A DNA stretch of 39,818 bases. Source: Halomonas stenophila (GTDB taxonomy: Bacteria; Pseudomonadota; Gammaproteobacteria; Pseudomonadales; Halomonadaceae). Of the stretch, positions 31,991 through 39,818 are shown piece after piece. The notes below the pieces were generated by a model that saw only the letters and a program-made list of their open reading frames with translations, had not been told where the DNA came from and did no database searches. How positions within the stretch are numbered: position 1 is the first letter of the stretch; every line of letters begins with the position of its first letter. A program made the position numbers and the translations under genes. The stretch covers positions 1-39,818 of the forward strand of contig NZ_JACHXR010000020.1 in the NCBI RefSeq assembly GCF_014192275.1, read 5' to 3'.

Positions 31991-32509
31991 ATGCCTACCC
32001 CGTGCTATATCAGCATCGAAGGCCAGACCCAAGGCAACATCACCGCCGGTGCCTTCACCCCCGAATCCGTTGGCAACATCTACGTCGAGGGCCACGAGGA
32101 CCAGATGCTGGTGCAGGAATTCAAGCACATCGTCACCGTCCCCACCGACCCGCAGTCCGGCCAGCCCTCAGGTCAGCGTGCCCACAAGCCGTTCATCTTC
32201 ACCGTGGCCCTCAACAAGGCCGTACCGCTGATGTACAACGCCCTGGCGTCCGGTGAGATGCTGCCCAACGTCGAGCTGAAGTGGTACCGCACCTCCGTGG
32301 AGGGCAAGCAGGAGCACTTCTTCACCACCACCCTGACCGACGCCACTATCGTCGACATCAACCTGCGCATGCCCCATGCCCAGGACATCAACAAGTCCGA
32401 GTTCACCCAACTGATGGACGTCTCCCTGGCCTACCGCAAGATCGACTGGGAGCACACCGTCGCCGGCACCTCTGGCTCCGACGACTGGCGCGCCCCGGTC
32501 GAGGCCTGA
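31991..32509 (+). CDS. hcp: Type VI secretion system tube protein Hcp
   Basis: The 172-residue protein is Hcp, which forms hexameric rings of the T6SS inner tube and is itself secreted. The N-terminus (P-T-P-C-Y-I-S-I-E-G-Q-T-Q-G-N-I-T-A-G-A), E-G-H-E-D-Q-M-L-V-Q-E-F-K-H and the C-terminal S-L-A-Y-R-K-I-D-W-E-H are standard. AAGGAG lies nine bases before the ATG. It has no C-terminal effector extension. It forms an hcp-vgrG pair with no structural T6SS genes beside it, so it is an auxiliary module; the machinery must be encoded elsewhere. Confidence 0.95.
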   Translation: MPTPCYISIEGQTQGNITAGAFTPESVGNIYVEGHEDQMLVQEFKHIVTVPTDPQSGQPSGQRAHKPFIFTVALNKAVPLMYNALASGEMLPNVELKWYRTSVEGKQEHFFTTTLTDATIVDINLRMPHAQDINKSEFTQLMDVSLAYRKIDWEHTVAGTSGSDDWRAPVEA

Positions 32510-32563
32510 GGCCTCGCGCACCGACGGTGCCTCACCAATGCTCGCGCCGGCGGGCACCGTTGT

Positions 32564-32591
32564 CGCCGCCAGGGCCCCGGCCCTGGCGGCG
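32564..32591 (+). other. Stable hairpin between hcp and vgrG
   Basis: CGCCGCCAGGGCC (32564-32576) is perfectly complementary to GGCCCTGGCGGCG (32579-32591). No T run follows. Such a structure could cut transcription partially, or shield the hcp mRNA end, so that tube protein is made in excess over spike protein. Confidence 0.6.
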
Positions 32592-32746
32592 GCGTGCGTC
32601 AGCGTTTGCCCACATCCCTTGTCAGCGATCGCTTACGCATGCCGCCGACACCTTGCCTCGGCGACGCGAGCGCGTAACCTACCGATGCCGTTGGCCGTCT
32701 GGCGCCGGCGGACCACGGAACGGATACGGCCTCCAGGAGGGATGCC

Positions 32747-34903
32747 ATGCTTCAGCCCAAGGGACTCCAGTTCACCCTGAGCCTTGCCGGTCTCCCTCGT
32801 GGCCCAGGCCAGGCCGAGCTGGCGGTGATCGACTTCACCCAGGAGGAGGTGCTCTCGGCCCCCTTCCACCTGCGCGTGCGCTTCGCCAGTCGCGCCGCCG
32901 ATCTCTCGCCGGCGGCGCTGCTCGATCGCCCGGCGAGTCTCACCGTCTGGCAGGGTGGCGTGGCCCAGCGGCGGGTCCACGGCATCGTCGCCGAGTTCGG
33001 CCGCGGCGACCGTGGCCATCGCCGCAGCCACTACGAGGTGATCATCCGCCCGGCGCTGTGGCGCCTCTCGCTGCGCCAGAACGCGCGGATCTTCCAGCGC
33101 GTCTCGCCACTGACGATCCTCAACACCCTGTGCGAGGAGCGCGGCCTGCGTGATGTGGCCTTCGCGGTGACCCGCGAGCCCGAGGAGCGCGAGTACTGCG
33201 TGCAGTACCGCGAGACCGACCTGGCATTCGTCGAGCGGCTGGCCGCCGAGGAGGGGCTCTTCTACTTCCATGAATTCGAGGATGCCGACCTCGGCGCCCA
33301 CCGGCTGGTGTTCGCCGACGACCCCCAGGTGCTCGCCGGGCTCGGCGAACGCACCTATCACCATCGCGCCGGCGGCAGCGCGCCCAAGCGCCACCTGCGC
33401 CGGCTGACCCAGACCGCCCGGGTGCGCCCGGCCCGCGCCAAGCTCAAGGACTACAGCTTCAAGCAGCCGGCCTATTCACAGTTACATCAGGCCCAGATCC
33501 ACGACCATCAGGCTCAGGAGCAGGAGGCTCACGGCCAGCGTGGCGTCGTTGATAGAGGGTACGAGCACTACGACTACCCCGGCGGCTACAAGGCCGACGC
33601 CTCGGGCCAGGCCTTCACCCGCCATCGCCTGGAGCACCTGCGCCACGACGCCCTGACGCTGGCCGGCGAGAGCGACCTGCCGGAGCTGTCGCCGGGGGCA
33701 CGCTTCACCCTGGCCGATCATGATGTCGGCGATTTCAATCGCGGCTGGCAGATCATCGGGGTGGTCCACGAGGGCGAGCAGCCCCAGGCGCTGGGCGAGG
33801 ATGCCGTGCAGGCGGACGGCATGACGCGCTATCACAATCGGCTCTCGCTGACCCCGGACGACGCCGCCTGGCGCCCGGCCCCGCAGCCCAAGCCACGGGT
33901 CGATGGCCCCCAGGTGGCCTTCGTGGTCGGCCCTGAGGGCGAGGAAATCCACTGCGACGAGCATGGCCGCGTGCGCTGCCAGTTCCCCTGGGACCGCTAC
34001 GCCGAGCCCAACGAGACGGCCAGCGCCTGGCTGAGGGTCAGCCAGGGCTGGGCCGGGGGCGGCTACGGCATGCTGGCGATCCCGCGAATCGGCCACGAGG
34101 TGATCGTCTCCTTCCTGGAGGGCGACCCGGACCAGCCGCTGATCACCGGGCGCACCTACCATGCGGTCAACACCCCGCCATATGCGCTGCCGGAGCACAA
34201 GACGCGCACCGTGATCCGCACCCAGACCCACCAGGGCGAGGGCTTCAACGAGCTGCGCTTCGAGGACCAGCACGACGCCGAACAGATCGGGTGGCACGCC
34301 CAGAAGGACCTGGAACTGCTCACCGAGAACGACCGCACCGAGGAAATCCGTCGCGACAGCCACCTCGCCATCAAGCGCGACCGTATCGGCGAGCTCGACC
34401 GCGACGACCATCTCAGCGTCCACGGCGAGCGGCGCGAGAAGAGCGACGGCGCCCAGCACCTGACCATCGACGGCAGCCTGCACCTCAGCGCCGGCCAGGC
34501 CTGGCTCACCGAGAGCGGCCGCGAACTGCACATCCAGGCCGGCCAGAAGGTGGTTCTGGAGGCCAGCAGCGAGCTGACCCTCAAGGCCGGCGGCAGCTTT
34601 CTCAAGGTCGACGGTGGCGGCATCACCATCAATGGCCCCAGCGTCAAGGTCAACGCTGGCGGCAGCCCCGGCAGCGGCACCGGGCAGGGCGCCCAGGCGC
34701 CGCTGCGGCCGAAAGAGGCAGCCGAGGTCGGGCACCGTCGAGTAACGGCGCCTAACCAGTCGCCCACCGAGGAAAGCGACTTGGTACCCTTTGAGGAGTC
34801 GGGCCCGAAAGAGCTGATCGTCGATGTCATCGGCGGTGGTGAACCCAGTGGACAGGTGAGGCTGCACAAGGGCCGCTCACATGGCGAAGGAGAGCCGACA
34901 TGA
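32747..34903 (+). CDS. vgrG: T6SS spike protein VgrG with C-terminal extension
   Basis: This 718-residue TssI/VgrG forms the trimeric spike on the Hcp tube. Residues about 5-370 resemble phage gp27 (L-S-L-R-Q-N-A-R-I-F-Q and E-R-L-A-A-E-E-G-L-F-Y-F-H-E-F). The gp5 OB-fold follows, with F-P-W-D-R-Y and A-G-x-G-Y-G-M-L-A-I-P-R-I-G-H-E-V-I-V-S-F-L-E-G-D-P-D-Q-P. A beta-helix runs to about residue 640 and ends V-K-V-N-A-G-G-S-P-G-S-G. The last ~75 residues are a non-repetitive tail with no known enzymatic motif, possibly an effector-docking segment. GC content falls within this tail. AGGAGG before the ATG fixes the start. Confidence 0.95.
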   Translation: MLQPKGLQFTLSLAGLPRGPGQAELAVIDFTQEEVLSAPFHLRVRFASRAADLSPAALLDRPASLTVWQGGVAQRRVHGIVAEFGRGDRGHRRSHYEVIIRPALWRLSLRQNARIFQRVSPLTILNTLCEERGLRDVAFAVTREPEEREYCVQYRETDLAFVERLAAEEGLFYFHEFEDADLGAHRLVFADDPQVLAGLGERTYHHRAGGSAPKRHLRRLTQTARVRPARAKLKDYSFKQPAYSQLHQAQIHDHQAQEQEAHGQRGVVDRGYEHYDYPGGYKADASGQAFTRHRLEHLRHDALTLAGESDLPELSPGARFTLADHDVGDFNRGWQIIGVVHEGEQPQALGEDAVQADGMTRYHNRLSLTPDDAAWRPAPQPKPRVDGPQVAFVVGPEGEEIHCDEHGRVRCQFPWDRYAEPNETASAWLRVSQGWAGGGYGMLAIPRIGHEVIVSFLEGDPDQPLITGRTYHAVNTPPYALPEHKTRTVIRTQTHQGEGFNELRFEDQHDAEQIGWHAQKDLELLTENDRTEEIRRDSHLAIKRDRIGELDRDDHLSVHGERREKSDGAQHLTIDGSLHLSAGQAWLTESGRELHIQAGQKVVLEASSELTLKAGGSFLKVDGGGITINGPSVKVNAGGSPGSGTGQGAQAPLRPKEAAEVGHRRVTAPNQSPTEESDLVPFEESGPKELIVDVIGGGEPSGQVRLHKGRSHGEGEPT

Positions 34904-37900
34904 GCGAAGAATTGAAACCGCTCGAGGACGAAGAAGTCGACCTCGGCATCCGACGCCGCACCGAATACCGAGATGATGAGGACGGTTCTCTGGTGCTGAC
35001 GATTCCCAAGCGCCAGAGAGGAGAGATCCTCATCCCCTTGCTGGAAGGGGCCAGAACCACCCGGGAGAAGGATAGCCACCAGGACAATACGCTGTTGCGT
35101 GTGCGCCCTTTGGCAGAGCTGAGCGGGGAAGTTCCTTCCACCCATCAGGGCGTCACGACCTACACGAGCAAGTCAGTCGCCATGCTGCGGCCTGGATATC
35201 TCTATGTGTTCCTGCGTGGCAAGCTGTGGCGAGAGCTCGAGATCGATGTTACAGGGCAACTGAGCGACATCGATGTCGCCCGGTATCGCCGTGAGGCCGA
35301 AAGCGGGATCGTTCCCAACGACCGTGAGAGTGAGGGGCAATGGCTCTCCGACATCCTGCTGCCGGTCCTGCTACAGGGCCAGGCGACATTGCACGAAGTG
35401 CGCATTGCCTATAGCGAGATCGCCTGGAGCTGGCCGCGGATCGAATGGCTCGAGCAGCATTCGGGGGACTTGGCGAAACGCACTGTTGCGGTCGACCAGG
35501 CTTATCCCGCCGCCTTGATGCCGGCACTCACCTTCGCCAACGGCTCCCTCGCCCAGCGTGTCGAATCAATTCCCGAAATGCGCGAGCGCGACTTGGGCAT
35601 CGAGTTGATGCTCACCGATCCTGCGGATTTCACGCCGGACTATACCGGGCCGAATGACGATGACCTCTGCCAGCGCCTGAAGGCATTGTGGGAGCAAGCC
35701 GGTGAAACTCAGCGTGCCGAGACCCTGATGCTCGATGGCTCGGCCGGCGATGACCTGCTCGCGGAGTTGCGGACCACACCCGGTATCGTGGCATTGGCTC
35801 TCCCCGATCCCTTGTTCCAGCTGCGCCATGCCTTGGTTCAGCTCCACCTGGCGATGCACTATCTGGATGGCCTGGACAGTACCCTGCAGGACAAACCGCT
35901 AGGTCACTCGGCCAAGCTGGTTCGGCAGGCACTCTTCGAGGATCGTCCGAATGGCCAAGCGAGTGAGCTTGAGAAATATCGAGAAGCCATCAATCAAGCC
36001 GAACTGGATAAGGTGCTTGATCAGGCAGAGCGCGACCAGGCGCTAGCCAACATCAAGCAACGAATTGATGCTATCGAAATGCTGGTTCAGGGAAGTCAGC
36101 TAACACCTATACTGCGCGACTTCACCAGTCACGAGGGGCTTGGGGTTTGTGAAAGCTATGCCCTTTGCGGGGACCTGCTCGGTGTTCTGCAGCAACTTCC
36201 CGGTATCCTGCGCGATCAGGGAGATCGAGAGGTCGCGGGAAGAATGCCGGGCCTTCTCAATAGACTGCTGACCGATGAAGAGATGCTTGCCCTGTGGAGT
36301 GAGGCGGAGGCATCCCAGGGAAGTTCTGACGCGGATAACAACAACGATGGCAGCGGTAGCTTCCGTCAAGATTTTCTTGAGGTGTTGGCCAATGATGATA
36401 GCGAGATAGATGACAAGCAGATCGAGGAGCTTGGTCTGCAGTCACTTGGCATCATCGCGCAGTCACCCGAGGATGAAGACGCATCGGCTTCCCCCTTGGC
36501 CCATGTTTCCGTGGTTTATGCAGGGAGGGTGAGCGGGCTGCTCAACAATGTGCTGGACAAGTGGAGCCAGGCAGTGCTGAAGGCCGCCAGTCAACTTGCG
36601 GAAGATGTGGCAGTCATCAAGTTTCAGCGTGTTTTCACGGCCATCGGGTTACATGCCAACCTGATCAATCGTAATCTGAACGGTGAGCTTCAGGTTATGC
36701 CTCGCGGTGCCGTGGATCATACGCGGTATGTCATCGTGGGGGTGCACGGCAAGAATCTGCGCTGGGGGCTTACTCCCTCCGATCGTCAGAGCAGTGTGAT
36801 GACCCGCAACCAGCACTATCTGTATGCCGATCAGCGTGGAGCAGGAGGCAGGCTGCTGGCTTCCACCAGCCCTTCTCGCATGGCTGATGAGCTTGAGGGG
36901 GCCATTCGCAAGGCGGCGGGGCATACCCTGGTATTTGTGCTGCCAGTAGACCACCCCGAGGCGCTTAAATTCAGTGCATTACGCCTGCACTTGGCTGAAG
37001 GCGCCAGGACTGTGGTCGATGGCCCGGCGATGTCCGGGGCGTTGGTGGGGCTAGCGATTTATAATCTTATCGTTGAATCAATGCTCACTATAAATGCGTT
37101 GCGCGACGACAAGTTTACCGCATTACAAGGCACCAAGAGCTTTGGCGCATTAGCTGACCTCAGTGCCGCGACAATGAAGTTACATACAGTCCTTTATCCA
37201 GAAGCGAAATCGGCGACAGGACACTTTGTTCAGCGAGCTTGGTTCGATATGAAACGCTGGCCATTTGTCGGCGCCCGGCTGACTCGGATCGGTGCCGGCA
37301 CTATTGCCCGCACGATTGGCTTGGTCAATTTTGGTGCCGGCCTGATCACGGTTGGCCTCAGCGGCTGGGAGCTTCGCAACAGCCTCGTCCGGGGCGATAT
37401 CGACGCCGCCTTGGGCCACGGCATCGCCATGGCCGGTGGGGCTCTCTTCCTGGCCGCTCCGTTGATGGCTGGTTTGTTAATGGTGCCGGGCTGGGGTTGG
37501 GTGTTGCTTGGGCTGGGGATGGCCTTGGGCGGTGGTAGTTATGCCAGCTTTGCTCAAGATGACCCCTTGGAGCGACTACTCAAGCAGGGGCCGCTCGGCA
37601 CCTACCCTGATCAAGACGTCGTGGGCATTGACGATCAGGCTTACTACCCGCAGCTACTGACTCAGTTCTGTCCGGTACAGGTACAGGTACAGAGTGTTGC
37701 CGAAATGCCTAGAGACGAGGTTGACGCCCTACGCCATGCCGATACTGGACCGACCGATGATATCTCGCCTCAGGATTATGTGGTGACGGTGACCACACCG
37801 CTGATCAGCCGCTTTCGTATCGGAGAGTCTCTGCGTCTGCAGGTTCAAGAGTTGGAGTACAGCCTTAGTACTACCAGTTCAGGCTATAGCAGTACCAGTT

Positions 37901-38274
37901 CGCTGTACGTCGACAAGGTGCGGGAATTGCGTCGTGTCGAGAAGCGGCAGGTGTTGCCCGAACAGAGTGCCGTGCGCTTCCTGGCGCGTCGCGAAGTGAT
38001 GCCCACGCACAGTTCCGGTATCTTTGGCAGCAAGATGAGTAATGGTGCGCTCAGAGTGGCCGTGCAGGCCCATATCGATACTGAGCTTGGTTCGATGGTA
38101 TTACCGACTCCCTTTCTGGAGAACCATGAAGCTTATCAGGCCGGCGATCATCGCCAGCCGCCTGAGCTTGAGACGGGTTACCAAAGCCCCATGATGGATA
38201 TGATCGCTTCATTGTTTACTGATAACGACACGACACCCTATTGGTCGATCACCGAGGTGGAGGTTCGGCTATGA
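34900..38274 (+). CDS. Putative T6SS effector, VasX-like, membrane-acting
   Basis: This 1124-residue protein overlaps vgrG by ATGA. The N-terminal part has L-R-P-G-Y-L-Y-V-F at about residues 97-105, the signature of the VasX N-terminal (BTH_I2691-type) T6SS effector family. A long helical middle follows. Hydrophobic segments lie near residues 709-733, 803-826 and 840-885 (Gly/Ala-rich, G-W-G-W-V-L-L-G-L-G-M-A-L-G-G-G), suggesting insertion into a target membrane, as for pore-forming VasX. The last ~220 residues are soluble. There is no nuclease, lipase or peptidoglycan-hydrolase motif. GC content is lower than in the host genes. No DUF4123 chaperone gene is adjacent. Membrane action is inferred. 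Confidence 0.75.
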   Translation: MSEELKPLEDEEVDLGIRRRTEYRDDEDGSLVLTIPKRQRGEILIPLLEGARTTREKDSHQDNTLLRVRPLAELSGEVPSTHQGVTTYTSKSVAMLRPGYLYVFLRGKLWRELEIDVTGQLSDIDVARYRREAESGIVPNDRESEGQWLSDILLPVLLQGQATLHEVRIAYSEIAWSWPRIEWLEQHSGDLAKRTVAVDQAYPAALMPALTFANGSLAQRVESIPEMRERDLGIELMLTDPADFTPDYTGPNDDDLCQRLKALWEQAGETQRAETLMLDGSAGDDLLAELRTTPGIVALALPDPLFQLRHALVQLHLAMHYLDGLDSTLQDKPLGHSAKLVRQALFEDRPNGQASELEKYREAINQAELDKVLDQAERDQALANIKQRIDAIEMLVQGSQLTPILRDFTSHEGLGVCESYALCGDLLGVLQQLPGILRDQGDREVAGRMPGLLNRLLTDEEMLALWSEAEASQGSSDADNNNDGSGSFRQDFLEVLANDDSEIDDKQIEELGLQSLGIIAQSPEDEDASASPLAHVSVVYAGRVSGLLNNVLDKWSQAVLKAASQLAEDVAVIKFQRVFTAIGLHANLINRNLNGELQVMPRGAVDHTRYVIVGVHGKNLRWGLTPSDRQSSVMTRNQHYLYADQRGAGGRLLASTSPSRMADELEGAIRKAAGHTLVFVLPVDHPEALKFSALRLHLAEGARTVVDGPAMSGALVGLAIYNLIVESMLTINALRDDKFTALQGTKSFGALADLSAATMKLHTVLYPEAKSATGHFVQRAWFDMKRWPFVGARLTRIGAGTIARTIGLVNFGAGLITVGLSGWELRNSLVRGDIDAALGHGIAMAGGALFLAAPLMAGLLMVPGWGWVLLGLGMALGGGSYASFAQDDPLERLLKQGPLGTYPDQDVVGIDDQAYYPQLLTQFCPVQVQVQSVAEMPRDEVDALRHADTGPTDDISPQDYVVTVTTPLISRFRIGESLRLQVQELEYSLSTTSSGYSSTSSLYVDKVRELRRVEKRQVLPEQSAVRFLARREVMPTHSSGIFGSKMSNGALRVAVQAHIDTELGSMVLPTPFLENHEAYQAGDHRQPPELETGYQSPMMDMIASLFTDNDTTPYWSITEVEVRL

Positions 38275-39320
38275 GCTCTGACACAGCATTCTATGAGACG
38301 GATGCCTATCGCGCTGCGGCCATTCCGTCGCTGCCCGCGCCTCCTAAGGCTCGTGAGCGAACGGGAGAAGACCTGCTGCCGTTTGGTGATTACGCGGACA
38401 TAAATCCCTACCAGCAGCTCTGCGACGATGCTGAATTGGTGCAGTATCAGGAAAATGAGGATCCAAATTTTTATCAATCCCAGGATTGGTGGTGGGACCA
38501 TCAACGAATTCGGTTTCTTAAGAGCCAGGCAGGACTATCCATCCTCCTCATGACTGTCCCTTTTATATGGTTCTCTATTTTGCTTCTTCTTGTACTCTTG
38601 ACTGGACTGGAAGCTGCATTTTTTTTTGAAAATGAGTATATTGCAACATTTTCAATGATGGCAATTTTTGCAATTGGTTTGTTTTTAGCTTGCCTTTTTG
38701 GACCGACTTCTACTCAGTGGATAATGAGTGGAATAGTTTGGCTGCTTAAGCCATTACGGTCCTTTATCGAACAACGCTTCGATCACTACACCGAGGATCG
38801 CTGTAGCGAGTTCAATCGCCAAGCCGGGCTTGTCAGCATGGCTCAAGGGAAAAAGAAAGCTCCCATTGTCGCCCCTTTTGTCGAATTCGATGGCTATGTC
38901 GAGCGCGTTATCCAGCGTGGCGGGGTGTTCTACAAGTTGATGCTGGTACATCGCTACACGGGGAAAGAGTTCCACCATACCTCATTCAGTCAGACGGTAA
39001 CGCACAAGCAGGAAGTCCACGCCCAGTGGGATATGCTGCAACGCTACATGGATGTCTCTCAGCCCCTGCCCGATGTGCCGCGCCTGGAGCCCTTCAGGGA
39101 CCGCGATCCTGTGACCGCAGAGCATGACCGCCAGACGGGGCGTGACCCGCGATATTGGCGTGATCTGGATATCGAGGCCTGGAAAGAAGGAGAGGGTGCC
39201 GACCTGCTCAAGGCCCAGATGGATTACCCTTGGCAAAAGCAGCAGTGCCGACTAACGCCTATGCTCGGGAAAATCGAGATGTCGCGGTATCGCGAGCAGC
39301 TTGCTGAGGGGGCGGTATAA
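38271..39320 (+). CDS. Multi-pass membrane protein, likely cognate immunity protein
   Basis: The 349-residue protein starts in an ATGA overlap with the effector. Residues 1-85 are soluble (with L-L-P-F-G-D-Y-A-D-I-N-P and Q-D-W-W-W-D-H-Q-R-I-R-F-L). Hydrophobic helices lie at about 87-120, 123-145 and 150-162, and a soluble domain of about 185 residues follows. Membrane immunity proteins are expected for pore-forming T6SS effectors, and position directly after the effector is the usual arrangement. No signal peptide is seen. I do not recognise a named family. The transmembrane region is very AT-rich, showing foreign origin. A decayed copy lies next to it. Confidence 0.65.
   Translation: MSSDTAFYETDAYRAAAIPSLPAPPKARERTGEDLLPFGDYADINPYQQLCDDAELVQYQENEDPNFYQSQDWWWDHQRIRFLKSQAGLSILLMTVPFIWFSILLLLVLLTGLEAAFFFENEYIATFSMMAIFAIGLFLACLFGPTSTQWIMSGIVWLLKPLRSFIEQRFDHYTEDRCSEFNRQAGLVSMAQGKKKAPIVAPFVEFDGYVERVIQRGGVFYKLMLVHRYTGKEFHHTSFSQTVTHKQEVHAQWDMLQRYMDVSQPLPDVPRLEPFRDRDPVTAEHDRQTGRDPRYWRDLDIEAWKEGEGADLLKAQMDYPWQKQQCRLTPMLGKIEMSRYREQLAEGAV
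38304..38570 (+). repeat. Duplicated segment, copy 1
   Basis: This 267-base stretch inside the immunity gene is repeated at 39350-39616 with no insertion or deletion (constant offset of 1046 bases). The two differ at many positions, mostly synonymous or conservative, so this is an old duplication or a captured paralogue. Confidence 0.85.
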
Positions 39321-39754
39321 CGGTTTCAGCTTCTACATCGGCGTCTGGCGCCTATCGCGCTAAGGCAATCCCACCGTTGCCCGAGTCTCCCAAACCTCGT
39401 GAGCGGATGGGAGAAGACCTGCTGCCGTTTGGTGACTATGCTGACATCGATCCCCATCAGCAGCTCTGTGACGATGCCGAATTGGTGCAGTATCAGGAAA
39501 AAGAAGATTCGGAGTTTTATCAATCCAAAGATTGGTGGTGGGATCACCAGCGGATTCGTTTCCTAAAAAGTCAAGCTGGCTTGTCCATTCTGCTAATGGC
39601 AGTGCCTGTCGTGTGGTGATTTTTATTGCTGGGGATGGTTGTATATCTTTCTGGCGAATTTTTTAAATCATTCCAGGAAACATCAGGTGCTGTTGTTTTT
39701 GAATACGTATTAATGATTATATCTGGAGTTATCGTCAAATCTGGTGGATGGCGG
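39317..39754 (+). pseudogene. Decayed second copy of the immunity gene
   Basis: The frame starting at 39317 aligns without gaps to the immunity gene at 38271 (offset 1046). The conserved part runs A-Y-R-A-K-A-I-P-P-L-P to L-S-I-L-L-M-A-V-P-V-V-W. Where the paralogue has ATG this copy has ATA (39317-39319), within ATAA where the upstream junctions have ATGA. An in-frame TGA at 39617-39619 follows the conserved Trp. Beyond it the same frame still encodes a hydrophobic stretch with some likeness to the membrane helices, then diverges near 39735-39754. A TTG at 39377 could start an 80-residue remnant, but I judge it inactive. Confidence 0.75.
39350..39616 (+). repeat. Duplicated segment, copy 2
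   Basis: This is the partner of 38304-38570 (constant offset of 1046 bases). It carries the conserved soluble N-terminal part and the first bases of the first membrane helix. Confidence 0.85.
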
Positions 39755-39818
39755 TCAGGCCGCATTCCTGTCTGATTGATCGGCTACCTGCTCCCCGTCC
39801 TGGAACTTGACGTTGCTG
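39755..39818 (-). CDS. C-terminal end of an unidentified protein, possibly a transposase (partial)
   Basis: On the minus strand one frame is open from the window edge to TGA at 39755-39757 and encodes a 20-residue tail, N-V-K-F-Q-D-G-E-Q-V-A-D-Q then S-D-R-N-A-A. The K-F-x-D-G pattern near a C-terminus recalls some insertion-sequence transposases, and the position just where the immunity paralogue is cut off fits an insertion. With 20 residues this cannot be settled. Confidence 0.25.
   Translation of the reverse strand, partial: SNVKFQDGEQVADQSDRNAA

Noticed and set aside
1..39818. CRISPR arrays, tRNA or rRNA genes
   Set aside because: No set of regularly spaced identical repeats, no cloverleaf with a T-loop GTTCRANNC signature in a gap, and no rRNA-like sequence was seen.

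Overview
The window is a GC-rich gammaproteobacterial chromosome segment, most likely from Halomonas or a close relative (Halomonadaceae). This rests on gene order (coaBC-dut-algC-argB-slmA; ftsY-ftsE-ftsX-rpoH; rimI-holD-bolA; prfB-lysS), protein sequences that read as halomonad/pseudomonad orthologues, and extragenic repeat elements. No rRNA, tRNA or CRISPR array was recognised.

Left part (1-8.2 kb): the 3' end of acnA, then mostly minus-strand housekeeping genes: NAD malic enzyme (maeA), trpS, alanine dehydrogenase (ald), a hot-dog thioesterase gene broken by an out-of-frame internal deletion, a DUF2007 zinc-ribbon protein, rlmI, mutM and the ribosomal pair rpmB-rpmG. Central part (8.2-18.6 kb): radC diverges from a plus-strand operon for coenzyme A, dUTP, phosphomannose and arginine metabolism that ends in slmA. 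This converges on the ftsY-ftsE-ftsX-rpoH block through a bidirectional terminator. rsmD diverges from ftsY and is followed by zapB.

18.9-27.1 kb: minus-strand rimI-holD-bolA (holD is the divergent psi subunit, with a GTG start overlapping the bolA stop), a DHA2-type MFS exporter, a conserved hypothetical gene, lysS, prfB with its programmed +1 frameshift, and a FadL-type outer membrane porin. Two ~105-bp structured repeats and one REP-like inverted pair sit in gaps between these genes. 27.3-31.8 kb: a MerR-family metal sensor with its own MerR-type promoter, a copper P1B-ATPase and a 24-residue membrane peptide that may be the remnant of a cupredoxin protein, followed by a 1-Cys peroxiredoxin and a VOC-fold protein.

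Right end (31.8-39.8 kb): an auxiliary type VI secretion (T6SS) island. Three evenly spaced palindromes and a sigma-54 promoter precede hcp; vgrG follows. After vgrG come a 1124-residue VasX-like putative membrane-acting effector and a multi-pass membrane protein that is the likely immunity factor, all joined by ATGA overlaps. A decayed second copy of the immunity gene follows, with ATG changed to ATA, an in-frame TGA and a truncated end. GC content drops clearly from the tail of vgrG onward, suggesting that the VgrG tail, effector and immunity gene were acquired as a cassette. The last ~60 bases may be the end of a minus-strand transposase.
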